A program made the translations under genes and the position numbers. Source: an uncultured Dialister sp. (GTDB lineage Bacteria; Bacillota; Negativicutes; Veillonellales; Dialisteraceae). From it: a stretch of 22,938 bases of DNA. Below the pieces are notes generated by a model that saw only the letters and a list, made by a program, of their open reading frames with translations, was not told where the DNA came from and did no database searches. The stretch spans positions 1 to 22,938 of the forward strand of contig CAKQBK010000042.1 in NCBI GenBank assembly GCA_934216155.1, read 5' to 3'. Below are positions 1 to 6,327 of this stretch, piece after piece (position 1 is the first letter of the stretch; every line of letters begins with the position of its first letter).

Positions 1-81
1 TAGTATAATATACATGAAAAATACAGTAGTAATCGATTGAAGTTTAGCTTAAATAATTAACGAGCAGCCACTATATAATTC

Positions 82-114
82 GTGCGCCGCCACCACCATT
101 TCTCACTTCTAACC
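82..114. repeat. Partial family B element (right end)
   Basis: The stretch carries the right half of inner hairpin 2 (gcgccgcc), the CACCACC junction and a short heptamer arm (tctcacttctaacc), the same order as the right ends of the complete family B copies (for example 2850-2907). No left half is seen in the 80 bases before it, so this is a decayed or truncated copy. Confidence 0.6.
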
Positions 115-118
115 GCCT

Positions 119-275
119 TTCACATTTGCAAAGAGACATTGGTTAAGATTTAAGGGTTATCATCTAGCCCTTAAACCACAAACCAATGCCTCTTTTTTCT
201 TGGCAAGATATCACAAAAGATCCCGGCAGGTAAATCAACAACCTACAACAGACGACCAACAACTAAACAAAAACA
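119..275. repeat. Family A palindromic element, copy 1 (partial)
   Basis: A hairpin at 130-195 pairs aaagagacattggtt (130-144) with aaccaatgcctcttt (181-195), one mismatch, extended by ttaaggg (150-156) with cccttaa (168-174). It is followed by the CAAC-rich heptamer arm (about 232-275) that also ends the copies at 5851-6109 and 22721-22912. The left GTTG-rich arm of those copies is missing here. Confidence 0.6.
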
Positions 276-284
276 AGCAATAAA

Positions 285-329
285 AAATCCCATTTCATCT
301 ACCAGGGAAAAGTAGATGAAATGGGATTT
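285..329. terminator. Perfect 18-bp hairpin downstream of the tRNA pair
   Basis: Positions 285-302 and 312-329 are exact reverse complements around a 9-nt loop. Read on the minus strand the second arm ends in GGGATTTTTTA, so it can act as a second intrinsic terminator behind the tRNA operon. The plus-strand side has a weaker T tract, so it may be bidirectional. Confidence 0.6.
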
Positions 330-352
330 CATTGTCTTATCAGGTTTGGCAA

Positions 353-385
353 AAAAATACTCTTGGTAAAACCAAGAGTATTTTT
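353..385 (-). terminator. Intrinsic terminator of the tRNA-Pro/tRNA-Arg operon
   Basis: A perfect 15-bp stem (353-367 with 371-385) closes a 3-nt loop. On the minus strand it is followed by a run of T (complement of a351-a357). It abuts the encoded CCA end of tRNA-Arg at 385, so processing must remove it to release the mature 3' end. Confidence 0.85.
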
Positions 386-461
386 GGTGACCCAGGAGAG
401 ATTCGAACTCACGACCCACCGCTTAGAAGGCGGTTGCTCTATCCAACTGAGCTACTGAGCC
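385..461 (-). tRNA. tRNA-Arg (UCU)
   Basis: The reverse complement folds as a complete 77-nt tRNA. The acceptor stem is GGCTCAG with CTGGGTC, followed by discriminator A and an encoded CCA at 387-385. The D arm reads AGCTCAGTTGGATAGAGC, the anticodon stem-loop is ACCGC-CTTCTAA-GCGGT with anticodon TCT, and the T loop is TTCGAAT. The T stem as read (GTGAG/CTCTC) has one T:T mismatch. It reads AGA codons. It lies 4 nt downstream of tRNA-Pro and shares its promoter. Confidence 0.95.
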
Positions 462-465
462 ATAA

Positions 466-541
466 TGGTCGGGGCAGCCGGACTCGAACTGGCGACCCCC
501 TGCTCCCAAAGCAGGTGCGCTACCAACTGCGCTATGCCCCG
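466..541 (-). tRNA. tRNA-Pro (UGG)
   Basis: The reverse complement gives a 76-nt tRNA. The acceptor pairs CGGGGCA with TGCCCCG, discriminator A and CCA are encoded, and the anticodon stem-loop is CCTGC-TTTGGGA-GCAGG with anticodon TGG. The T loop is TTCGAGT. It reads CCN proline codons. It is the first gene of a two-tRNA transcription unit; the promoter is 13 nt upstream at 554-582. Confidence 0.96.
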
Positions 542-553
542 TGACGTTTATAG

Positions 554-582
554 ATTATACAGTATTCCCCTTCATTCGTCAA
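554..582 (-). promoter_or_regulatory. Sigma-70/SigA promoter for the tRNA operon
   Basis: On the minus strand TTGACG (582-577), a 17-nt spacer and TATAAT (559-554) form a near-consensus promoter. Transcription would start a few bases before tRNA-Pro. Confidence 0.88.
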
Positions 583-654
583 TAGGAAAATCAAAAATTT
601 TTCAAAAAAATCAAAATATACTCTATGATACTCAATGATAGAAAGTATTCTGTA

Positions 655-785
655 GGAAAAATGTGTGATCCGCGCCTCTAAATGTATGGAAAAATGTGAA
701 ATTTTCACTCAAAATGCCCGGAAAGATGTGGTAATACATAGTAAAAAGTGCAGGAAAAATGTGATTCTATCCAAAGGAGATCATT
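655..785. repeat. Four direct repeats of GGAAAAATGTG at 32-33 bp spacing
   Basis: The 11-mer starts at 655, 688, 720 (one change, GGAAAGATGTG) and 753, so the spacing is 33, 32 and 33 bp, close to three helical turns. Each later copy is preceded by an AAATG- or AAAGTG-like octamer, and the interiors differ. This could be an iteron-like protein-binding array or the end of a decayed IS21-type insertion sequence, some of which carry repeated terminal sites. No transposase remains. Confidence 0.6.
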
Positions 786-790
786 ATAAA

Positions 791-838
791 ATGCCCCATC
801 TTACGCGTAAAATGACATTTTTAAGAAAGACCATTTGA
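791..838 (+). CDS. Possible 15-residue basic peptide
   Basis: A short frame, MPHLTRKMTFLRKTI then TGA, follows AAGGAG (11 nt before the ATG) and comes straight after the GGAAAAATGTG array. The ribosome site is the only positive evidence, and an ORF of this size is expected by chance. It may be the start of a decayed insertion-sequence gene. Confidence 0.15.
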   Translation: MPHLTRKMTFLRKTI

Positions 839-849
839 GTCATATATAT

Positions 850-1020
850 TTGCGGCGCTTTCAAATTTTGCGCGCCCCTAAGTAAGTTTACACCGCTGTC
901 TCGGCTCCCCTGTCGGGGGAGCTGCCGAAGGCTGAAGGGGCAGCTCTAGCGGTATAAAACGCTAACGGTACGATAACCCGTTATGGGACTAATACCACTC
1001 CTCACTTATAACTTATAACT
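850..1020. repeat. Patchwork of partial repeats before the helicase terminator
   Basis: An inner hairpin of family B type (gcggcgctttcaaattttgc, 851-870) is followed by an inverted pair (accgctgtctcggctccc with cagctctagcggt, about 890-955) around a ctcccctgtcgggggagc hairpin. Then come cgctaacggtacgataacccg and a short heptamer stretch (tcacttataacttataac). No gene is seen between 839 and 1024. Confidence 0.4.
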
Positions 1021-1024
1021 TATA

Positions 1025-1065
1025 AAAATCCCCTTGTCGACACCACGGATCGACAAGGGGATTTT
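1025..1065 (-). terminator. Intrinsic terminator of the DEAD-box helicase gene
   Basis: Positions 1025-1040 pair perfectly with 1050-1065 (16 bp, loop of 9). On the minus strand the stem is followed by TTTTTATA. It begins 12 nt past the helicase stop codon. Confidence 0.88.
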
Positions 1066-1077
1066 CACATTACAAGA

Positions 1078-2622
1078 TTAGTTTCCTTCTTTGAAGTAAG
1101 GTTTGAAATTGGATTCATGGATATTTTTTCCATTTTTCGGACGGCTCCGTCCTTGGGGGCCACGGTTGCCATCGAAGCGGCGACGTTTGCCGTCGAAGTG
1201 ACGTTCTCCGCGATCGCCGCGGGCTTCTCCATTATGGAACCGTCTTCTCGGACGGTCGCCATCGAAGTGGCGGCGAGGACCGTTGCCTCTTCTTCTGCGG
1301 AAGTTCGGCAGTTCTTCGGTGATCTTGACAGGGGTCACATCTGGCTGCTTGGTGAGAAGTTTGATAGCAGCTGCTACGAGAGAAATAGAATCTACGTCAT
1401 TCAGCAAATCTTCTGCACTTTCTCTATAGTCTTCCAAACCGCCGCCCTGCGCGGTATCAGCGAGGCTTTCGATGGCTGCTTTCTGGTTGCCTTCGATGAC
1501 TTCAGACAGGGTCGGTACGGCTCTTCTCTTGATGCGACGACGAATGACACGTTCGATATCCCGGAGCTGTCCCATTTCTCTAGAAATAACGAAGGTGGTT
1601 GCCAGGCCAGTCTGTCCTGCACGGCCGGTACGACCCACGCGGTGTACGTAGATTTCCGGATCCTGTGGCATATCGAAGTTGTATACATGGGTGACACCAG
1701 AAATATCGAGACCTCTAGCTGCTACGTCGGTAGCCACCAGGATATCGATGGTGCTTTCTTTGAATTGACGAACCACAGTATCCCGTTTCTGCTGGGACAG
1801 GTCGCCGTGAAGGCCTTCTGCCATGTAGCCACGTTTCTTCAGTGCTTCCGTCACTTCGTCGCAGCGACGTTTGGTGCGAACGAAAACAATAGCCAGTTCT
1901 GGGTCCTGCATATCCAAAAGGCGGCACAGAGCATCAAATTTCTGACGATCTGGCAGTTCGATATATTCCTGTTCAATCAGGTCAATGGTGACTGTAGCGG
2001 CTTTGATTTTTACAATTTCCGGTTCTTTCAGGAAAGTTTCAGCCAATTCACGAATCGGCCCAGGCATGGTAGCAGAAAAGAACATGGTCTGCCGTTCTTC
2101 AGGAATGCCAGCCAAAATGGTGCGGATGTCATCGATGAATCCCATATCCACCATTTCGTCCCCTTCGTCCAGAACCAGGTTCTGCACGTGAGACAGGTCG
2201 ATGGTGCCCCGTTTCATATGGTCCATCAGACGGCCTGGGGTAGCTACGATGATATTTGGATGTTTGCGCAGTGCTTTGAACTGTCGTTCAATGTCCTGTC
2301 CGCCATAAATCGGCAGGGCATGAATCGGAAGGTACTGCGCCAGGTGATTGATTTCTTCGGCAGACTGGATAGCCAGTTCTCTCGTTGGGGAGAGCACTAC
2401 GGCCTGCGGGCCCGGTTTGGACAGGTCAATTCGTTCCAAAAGGGGAATCCCGAAAGCAGCGGTCTTACCAGTACCGGTCTGGGCCTGGCCGATCAGATCT
2501 TTCCCAGAAACAGCCACCGGAATAGCCGCTTTCTGGATTGGTGTCGGTTCTTCAAAGCCCATATCTTCTACGGCTTTCAAAATCTCCGGACGGGTCACTA
2601 ATTCTTTAAATGTGTCGTACAT
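1078..2622 (-). CDS. DEAD-box ATP-dependent RNA helicase (CshA/DeaD type)
   Basis: A cytoplasmic RNA helicase that unwinds short duplexes in mRNA or rRNA, with likely roles in ribosome assembly, mRNA decay and cold adaptation. The 514-residue protein has the Q motif (GFEEPTPIQ, 22-30), Walker A AQTGTGKT (47-54), PTRELA (79-84), TPGR (128-131), motif II at 152-155, SAT, HGDLSQ, VATDVAARGLDI and HRVGRTGRAG. A basic Arg/Gly-rich tail follows, typical of an RNA-binding extension. Motif II reads DEGD instead of DEAD (GAC GAA GGG GAC), an unusual change. The start at 2622 is set by AGGAGG 5 nt upstream; an in-frame ATG at 2643 has no such site. The gene stands alone. Its promoter may be the one at 3142-3147, with a possible attenuator between. 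A terminator follows. The family is certain; the exact subfamily is not. Confidence 0.95.
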   Translation of the reverse strand: MYDTFKELVTRPEILKAVEDMGFEEPTPIQKAAIPVAVSGKDLIGQAQTGTGKTAAFGIPLLERIDLSKPGPQAVVLSPTRELAIQSAEEINHLAQYLPIHALPIYGGQDIERQFKALRKHPNIIVATPGRLMDHMKRGTIDLSHVQNLVLDEGDEMVDMGFIDDIRTILAGIPEERQTMFFSATMPGPIRELAETFLKEPEIVKIKAATVTIDLIEQEYIELPDRQKFDALCRLLDMQDPELAIVFVRTKRRCDEVTEALKKRGYMAEGLHGDLSQQKRDTVVRQFKESTIDILVATDVAARGLDISGVTHVYNFDMPQDPEIYVHRVGRTGRAGQTGLATTFVISREMGQLRDIERVIRRRIKRRAVPTLSEVIEGNQKAAIESLADTAQGGGLEDYRESAEDLLNDVDSISLVAAAIKLLTKQPDVTPVKITEELPNFRRRRGNGPRRHFDGDRPRRRFHNGEARGDRGERHFDGKRRRFDGNRGPQGRSRPKNGKNIHESNFKPYFKEGN

Positions 2623-2708
2623 ATTTCCTCCTGTATGCGTCATGGGTCGCCGGGCCTTTTGCCCCTATGTTACTCTCAGTATAATTTCAACCGGTATATT
2701 CTTAGTCG

Positions 2709-2908
2709 GTGAGGAGTGAGGAATTAGGAATGAGGAGTGAGGAGTGGTGGAAGGGGTGCACAATTCATAAAGCACCCCTATACCCCTTTTATATAAGGGG
2801 TTATGAATATGGATTCATATAAAAACTTTGCGGCGCTTTCAAACTTTGTGCGCCGCACCACCACTTCTAACTTCTCACTTCTAACTTCTCACTTCTAACT
2901 TCTCACTG
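2709..2908. repeat. Family B cloverleaf-like element, copy 1
   Basis: Outer arms are 7-bp units (GAGGAGT, GAGGAAT at the left; CTTCTAA, CTTCTCA at the right). They enclose hairpin 1 (aggggtgc 2752-2759 with gcacccct 2772-2779), a small hairpin (acccctt/aaggggt, 2782-2801) and hairpin 2 (gcggcgc 2830-2836 with gcgccgc 2850-2856). The left arm ends with GGTGG and the right begins CACCACC. It lies upstream of the helicase gene on the minus strand, so it would be in its leader if transcribed from 3142. Confidence 0.85.
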
Positions 2909-2958
2909 CATTTATAAAGCAGGTCTTATTCCTATGCGTCATCGCATCTTCTGGAACA

Positions 2959-3040
2959 TGGTAACTGGTGAACTGGTGACTGGGATTAATTATTAATTTT
3001 CCTAGTCACCAGTCACGAGTCTACTAGTCACCAATCACCA
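2959..3040. repeat. Family F palindrome, copy 1 (GGTGACT heptamers)
   Basis: Left arm ggtaactggtgaactggtga and right arm tagtcaccagtcacgagtct with tagtcaccaatcacc are heptamer arrays of opposite sense. They surround a small attaatta-ttaat dyad. A second copy is at 5752-5805 and a half copy at 21258-21292. Confidence 0.7.
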
Positions 3041-3050
3041 TATCCCAGGT

Positions 3051-3135
3051 AAAAAAAAGAGAACGCTACAAGCGTCTCTCCCATGATATAGATATCTCTT
3101 CGATTGTCCGTTCTCGTTGGTTGTGCCTGCGTATT
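3051..3135 (-). ncRNA. Short leader or small RNA ending in an intrinsic terminator
   Basis: Read on the minus strand, a transcript starting near 3135 runs about 80 nt. It ends in a hairpin (gagaacgct 3059-3067 with agcgtctctc 3071-3080, one bulge) followed by eight T. An upstream GAGAACG on the minus strand (complement of 3110-3116) can pair with the CGTTCTC that forms the 3' arm of the terminator (complement of 3059-3065). That gives mutually exclusive terminator and antiterminator folds. It could be an attenuator for the helicase gene, about 430 nt further on, or a free small RNA. I do not recognise the RNA class. Confidence 0.5.
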
Positions 3136-3141
3136 GGAAAT

Positions 3142-3147
3142 ATTATA
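3142..3147 (-). promoter_or_regulatory. -10 element of the short RNA or helicase leader
   Basis: On the minus strand TGCTATAAT gives a consensus -10 with part of an extended -10. No good TTGACA match is seen at the right distance, so the promoter assignment rests on the -10 and on the unit it precedes. Confidence 0.5.
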
Positions 3148-3186
3148 GCATATTTTGAAGGAAATACCTACAAAGATGTGTAGTTT

Positions 3187-3323
3187 GTTAGCAGTTAGCA
3201 GTTAGCAGTTAGCAGTTAGCAGTTAGCGGTTGGCGGTTGACGGTTGGCAGTTGGCAGTTGACAGTTGACGGTTGGCGGTTGGCGATAAAAAATACTGCTT
3301 ACTGCCTACCGCCTACTGCTCAC
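3187..3323. repeat. Family E heptamer array with opposing arm (GTTAGCA/GTTGGCA)
   Basis: About fourteen 7-bp units run from 3187, changing gradually from gttagca to gttggcg, gttgacg and gttggca. A short opposing arm (ctgcctaccgcctactgctc, 3302-3321) follows. The left part is therefore a tandem repeat and the whole is a lopsided palindrome. Other arrays of this family are at 12751-12806, 21292-21330 and 22078-22139. Confidence 0.8.
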
Positions 3324-3329
3324 TTTATA

Positions 3330-3399
3330 AAATTGGGGCCCTATATGAATTGTGGGCCCCTTCCACCACTCCTCACTCCTAATTCCTCACTCCTCACTG
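3330..3399. repeat. Family B right half, copy 2
   Basis: Hairpin 2 is present with a different stem, ggggccc (3335-3341) with gggcccc (3354-3360), and the loop tatatgaattgt. The right arm of ACTCCTC-type heptamers follows to 3399. The left arm is absent; the family E array occupies its place. The arm ends 5 nt from the stop codon of the receptor gene on the opposite strand. Confidence 0.75.
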
Positions 3400-3403
3400 C
3401 TTT

Positions 3404-5494
3404 TCACAATTTATACTCCATCCCCACATACCATTCCCGTCCATTGACATAAAGATCATCTATTTTTTTATTTCCTATATTATATAGTCCCAAGGTCATC
3501 TGGTAGGTTTTCCCCCAGTGCTTCTGCAGTGACAGATTCACCGCATGGTATGTATAATCGGCCCCATCGAAATGATATTGCCCATGGAAGCTATCCCAGA
3601 TTTTCCCAGTGAAGCCATACTCTTTGTGGTCGTCATAGGTGAGACTGGTGGTCCAGGTATGACGGCTGCGATTGTCCAGCCGGGTATGAAGTGCACTATC
3701 TTGGGCATCCAAGTAGGTATAGCCGGTTTCCAAAGTCCAGCGGTCTGACCAGCCATGGAAAAGGGTCATTTCCATCCCCTGTATGTCCGCTTCTCTCCGA
3801 TTGACATATTCATAATGATCTCCCATATACCGGGTGTCGATGAGATGTTTCACCCGGTTATGGAAATAGGATACTCCATAAGACGTATGGCCCCGTTCCC
3901 AGGATAAACCCACGTCATAGCTGGTCGATTTTTCTGGTACCAAATCAGAATTTCCGATAACCGCTACTGGATGCCCCGTATCCATACAAATATATAGTTC
4001 ACTAATGGTGGGCGCCCGGAAGCCTTTGCCGAAATTGGCTTTTATGCGGGTGGTGTCATTCCATTCATAGGTGAATCCCAGTTTCGGCGTTGCTACCCAA
4101 TCATATTCGCTGCCCTTTGCCAGTCTAAGGGAAGGCGCCACATGCCATTTATTAGAAAGCTGCCACCAATCACTGACATACAGGGCTGTTTCCTGCCGGC
4201 TATGTTTTGCTTCTTTCCCTGGTTCTGTCTTTTGGGAAATCAGACGGGTCCCCTCATAGGTATTTTGTAACCATTCGCCACCAAAAGTCAGAGAATGGTT
4301 TGCAATGCGCAATGTATCTTTCCCATCGACGCCCCACTGGGTATACCGGGCCCGGTCAAATGCGTAGGTGGGCATTTTTTCATCTAACATCTGTTGCATC
4401 CGCTGCAGCATACCAGGAAGTGCCCCTTCAAACATAGTTCCTTTGAACGCAGACAAATCAATCCCATCGGCGCCCGGCCTATGATTCCAATTTTCTGAAA
4501 ATTTCTTCATCTGGCTATAGTAAACACGTCCCTCATACTCATTTCGCGGGGTATGTCCTGTGTAAGTCAGAGCGCTGCTCCATTCTTTTCTTTCGGTCTG
4601 ACTGGTGGCCTCCTTCTGCACCACAATGGGAGGCACCAGCCCCGCAATTTGCGGTGGCATACCCGTTCCCTGTGTCATTTGAGACAGCGTCATGGTTGCG
4701 TCCGCCATGCCCAAGGTAGTCTTTTCATGGAAATAATCGACACTCACCCGCAGCTGATTCTCATTCTGATTTTGGAAATCGTAAAGCCCATCGATACCAA
4801 ACTGCTGCTGGTTCCCATAGGCCGGCGTATCGTACCCGTCATACATGACGCCGCGGTTATCAGGTCCTATATTTCTAAAGGAAATAGGCCGCACTTTGGT
4901 AATCCTTCCGTGCACATCCATAGACCAGCGGCCCCATTTTCCTGGATCATAGCGGAAATGGGTGGTATTTTCCCGGCTGCCCAGCTGGAAGCCATAGTCC
5001 ATTTCCTTTTTCCCCGGCTTTTTCGTGAAAATTTGAATCACGCCGCCCATGGCATCGGACCCATACATGGCCCCCGCCGGACCGCGAAGCACTTCGATGC
5101 GATCCACTTGGGACACATCCATGCGCGAAAGGATATACACATTCTGGGTCTGACTGGTATCTTCATCGGCCAATCGATGGCCATCCACAAGCACGAGGGT
5201 TTGATTGGTATTCATCCCTCGAAGCATGAGCTGATGGCCCCCCATGGCGGACGTGCTGTTCTGACTGCCACGAGAACTATCGAGGCCCAGCACATCAGCC
5301 AATGCTTCCGATACATTGGACGCCCCTTTCCGCTCTATGTCTTCCTTTGTGATCACCGTCACCGATTGGGGTTCCTGCTTTGTCGAAATCGCCTGCCGCT
5401 CCGCAGTCACCACCACCGACGGCAGAGCATACTCCGCGGCTCCAGCTATGGAGAAAGGAAATAAAGTCAATATAGTGAGTACAAGTTTATTCAT
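3404..5494 (-). CDS. TonB-dependent outer-membrane receptor (siderophore/vitamin type)
   Basis: A 22-strand beta-barrel transporter of the FepA/CirA/BtuB group that would import an iron chelate, haem or cobalamin across the outer membrane using TonB energy. The 696-residue protein has a Sec signal peptide (residues 1-19, cleavage near AGA/AEYA), a TonB-box-like SVVVTAER (26-33) and a plug domain. The plug carries ITKEDIERKGASNVSEAL and RGMNTNQTLVLVDGHRL, then RIEVLRGPAGAMYGSDAMGG. Barrel motifs include GFRAPTISELY and a C-terminal beta strand ending EWYVGMEYKL. The last residue is Leu, where Phe or Trp is more usual. The start at 5494 is preceded by AGGAG at about 7 nt. No tonB, exbBD or ABC genes lie beside it, so the substrate is undetermined. 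A family C palindrome begins 20 nt upstream of its start codon. Confidence 0.93.
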   Translation of the reverse strand: MNKLVLTILTLFPFSIAGAAEYALPSVVVTAERQAISTKQEPQSVTVITKEDIERKGASNVSEALADVLGLDSSRGSQNSTSAMGGHQLMLRGMNTNQTLVLVDGHRLADEDTSQTQNVYILSRMDVSQVDRIEVLRGPAGAMYGSDAMGGVIQIFTKKPGKKEMDYGFQLGSRENTTHFRYDPGKWGRWSMDVHGRITKVRPISFRNIGPDNRGVMYDGYDTPAYGNQQQFGIDGLYDFQNQNENQLRVSVDYFHEKTTLGMADATMTLSQMTQGTGMPPQIAGLVPPIVVQKEATSQTERKEWSSALTYTGHTPRNEYEGRVYYSQMKKFSENWNHRPGADGIDLSAFKGTMFEGALPGMLQRMQQMLDEKMPTYAFDRARYTQWGVDGKDTLRIANHSLTFGGEWLQNTYEGTRLISQKTEPGKEAKHSRQETALYVSDWWQLSNKWHVAPSLRLAKGSEYDWVATPKLGFTYEWNDTTRIKANFGKGFRAPTISELYICMDTGHPVAVIGNSDLVPEKSTSYDVGLSWERGHTSYGVSYFHNRVKHLIDTRYMGDHYEYVNRREADIQGMEMTLFHGWSDRWTLETGYTYLDAQDSALHTRLDNRSRHTWTTSLTYDDHKEYGFTGKIWDSFHGQYHFDGADYTYHAVNLSLQKHWGKTYQMTLGLYNIGNKKIDDLYVNGREWYVGMEYKL

Positions 5495-5514
5495 GATATC
5501 TCCTGTGTGGTATC

Positions 5515-5733
5515 AATGCTGTTAAGTTAAGGATTTGTGTTAGTAGACATGATTCCGCTCGTGGTGACAGGTTGCTCAAGTTTCTAAGGGCTCTCAGGTT
5601 GCTCAAGTTCCCCGAATGTGCCGATAGACGCTAGCATCATTAGCTCATTTGTGAAACGTGAGAAGCCTAAGTAACCTGAGTAACCTTTATATCAGTAGAA
5701 ATCATCGCATATTTCGCTTAACTTAACAGCATT
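5515..5733. repeat. Family C palindromic element, copy 1
   Basis: The ends are inverted repeats (aatgctgttaagttaa with ttaacttaacagcatt). Inside, left and right arms are 9-bp units of GTTNCTCAG type and their complement, around a gctagcatcattagc centre. The copy at 11153-11380 has the same ends and order. It lies in the 5' leader of the receptor gene. Confidence 0.85.
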
Positions 5734-5751
5734 GCTGTGTGATATTAGGTA

Positions 5752-5805
5752 ATTGGTGACTCGTGACTGGTAATGGAAAAATATTCCCAGTCACCAGTCA
5801 CCAAT
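5752..5805. repeat. Family F palindrome, copy 2
   Basis: attggtgactcgtgactgg at the left and ccagtcaccagtcaccaat at the right are near-exact reverse complements around an A/T-rich loop. Confidence 0.8.
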
Positions 5806-5850
5806 ATGTATTGTCATTATATAACAATTGTTGATGGATGTCTGTCATCT

Positions 5851-6109
5851 GTTGTTCGTTGTAGGTTTAAGGTTTATGTTCCAAGTTCATAACTGTCAAA
5901 TAGCACAAATGCAAAATGTCACTGGTTTAAGGTTTAGGGAGTAGCATGTAAACCTTAACCCCTAAACCAATGACACTTTGTTAAAAGCAAGTTGACCACA
6001 AAAGAGCCCGGAACATAAACCTTAAACCAATACCTCTTTGCGTTTGTACTATTTGCCAATAGGGAACGCGGAGTATAAACCAACAACAAACAACAAACAA
6101 CTAACAACC
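5851..6109. repeat. Family A palindromic element, copy 2
   Basis: Positions 5864-5882 and 6010-6028 are perfect 19-nt reverse complements. They enclose a hairpin that pairs 5917-5929 with 5963-5975, whose stems contain GGTTTAA/TTAAACC heptamers. The right flank is a CAACAAA-type heptamer array (6080-6109), opposed by a short GTTGTTCGTTG at 5851. The right end lies about 30 nt before the first ARG-box-like site of the arginine cluster. Confidence 0.8.
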
Positions 6110-6137
6110 ATCAATATTATAAAAATATGCAAAATTA

Positions 6138-6174
6138 TGAAAAATATTTCATTTTTCTCTTGCATGTTTATTCT
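6138..6174. promoter_or_regulatory. Candidate ArgR (ARG box) operator pair
   Basis: TGAAAAATATTTCA (6138-6151) matches 11 of 14 positions of the TGAATAATTATTCA form of the ARG box and is nearly palindromic. A weaker half-match (TGCATGTTTATTCT, 6161-6174) follows 23 bp away centre to centre and overlaps the -35 region. The position before an arginine cluster supports the reading. The local A/T richness makes chance matches easy. Confidence 0.35.
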
Positions 6175-6188
6175 TATAGCTGTATAAT
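6160..6188 (+). promoter_or_regulatory. SigA-type promoter of the arginine cluster
   Basis: TTGCAT (6160-6165), a 17-nt spacer and TATAAT (6183-6188). Transcription would begin near 6195, giving a leader of about 130 nt before the first gene. I saw no comparable promoter ahead of the genes at 7708, 8748, 10137 or 11576. Confidence 0.75.
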
Positions 6189-6327
6189 TATCACAATTCA
6201 AATCAATCAAATTTCATCATTTTCGTAAGTTTTACCGCATTTATTGTAAAAGCAAGTTTACAAAAGAGATAATTCAGCTTGTATATACCGTATAAACTTA
6301 CCAGAAAGAGCATAGAGGTTCACTAGA

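Noticed and set aside
332..544. 70-residue frame on the plus strand
   Set aside because: It overlaps both tRNA genes in antisense and is the typical false protein predicted over tRNAs.
655..785. CRISPR array
   Set aside because: Only an 11-bp core recurs, with 21-22 bp between cores and no cas genes. True repeats are longer and better conserved.
1117..2601. 494-residue open frame on the plus strand
   Set aside because: It is the shadow of the helicase gene: no ribosome site or domain, and the minus-strand frame has all helicase motifs.
3187..3290. CRISPR or coding tandem repeat
   Set aside because: The 7-bp unit has no spacers and is not in a supported reading frame.
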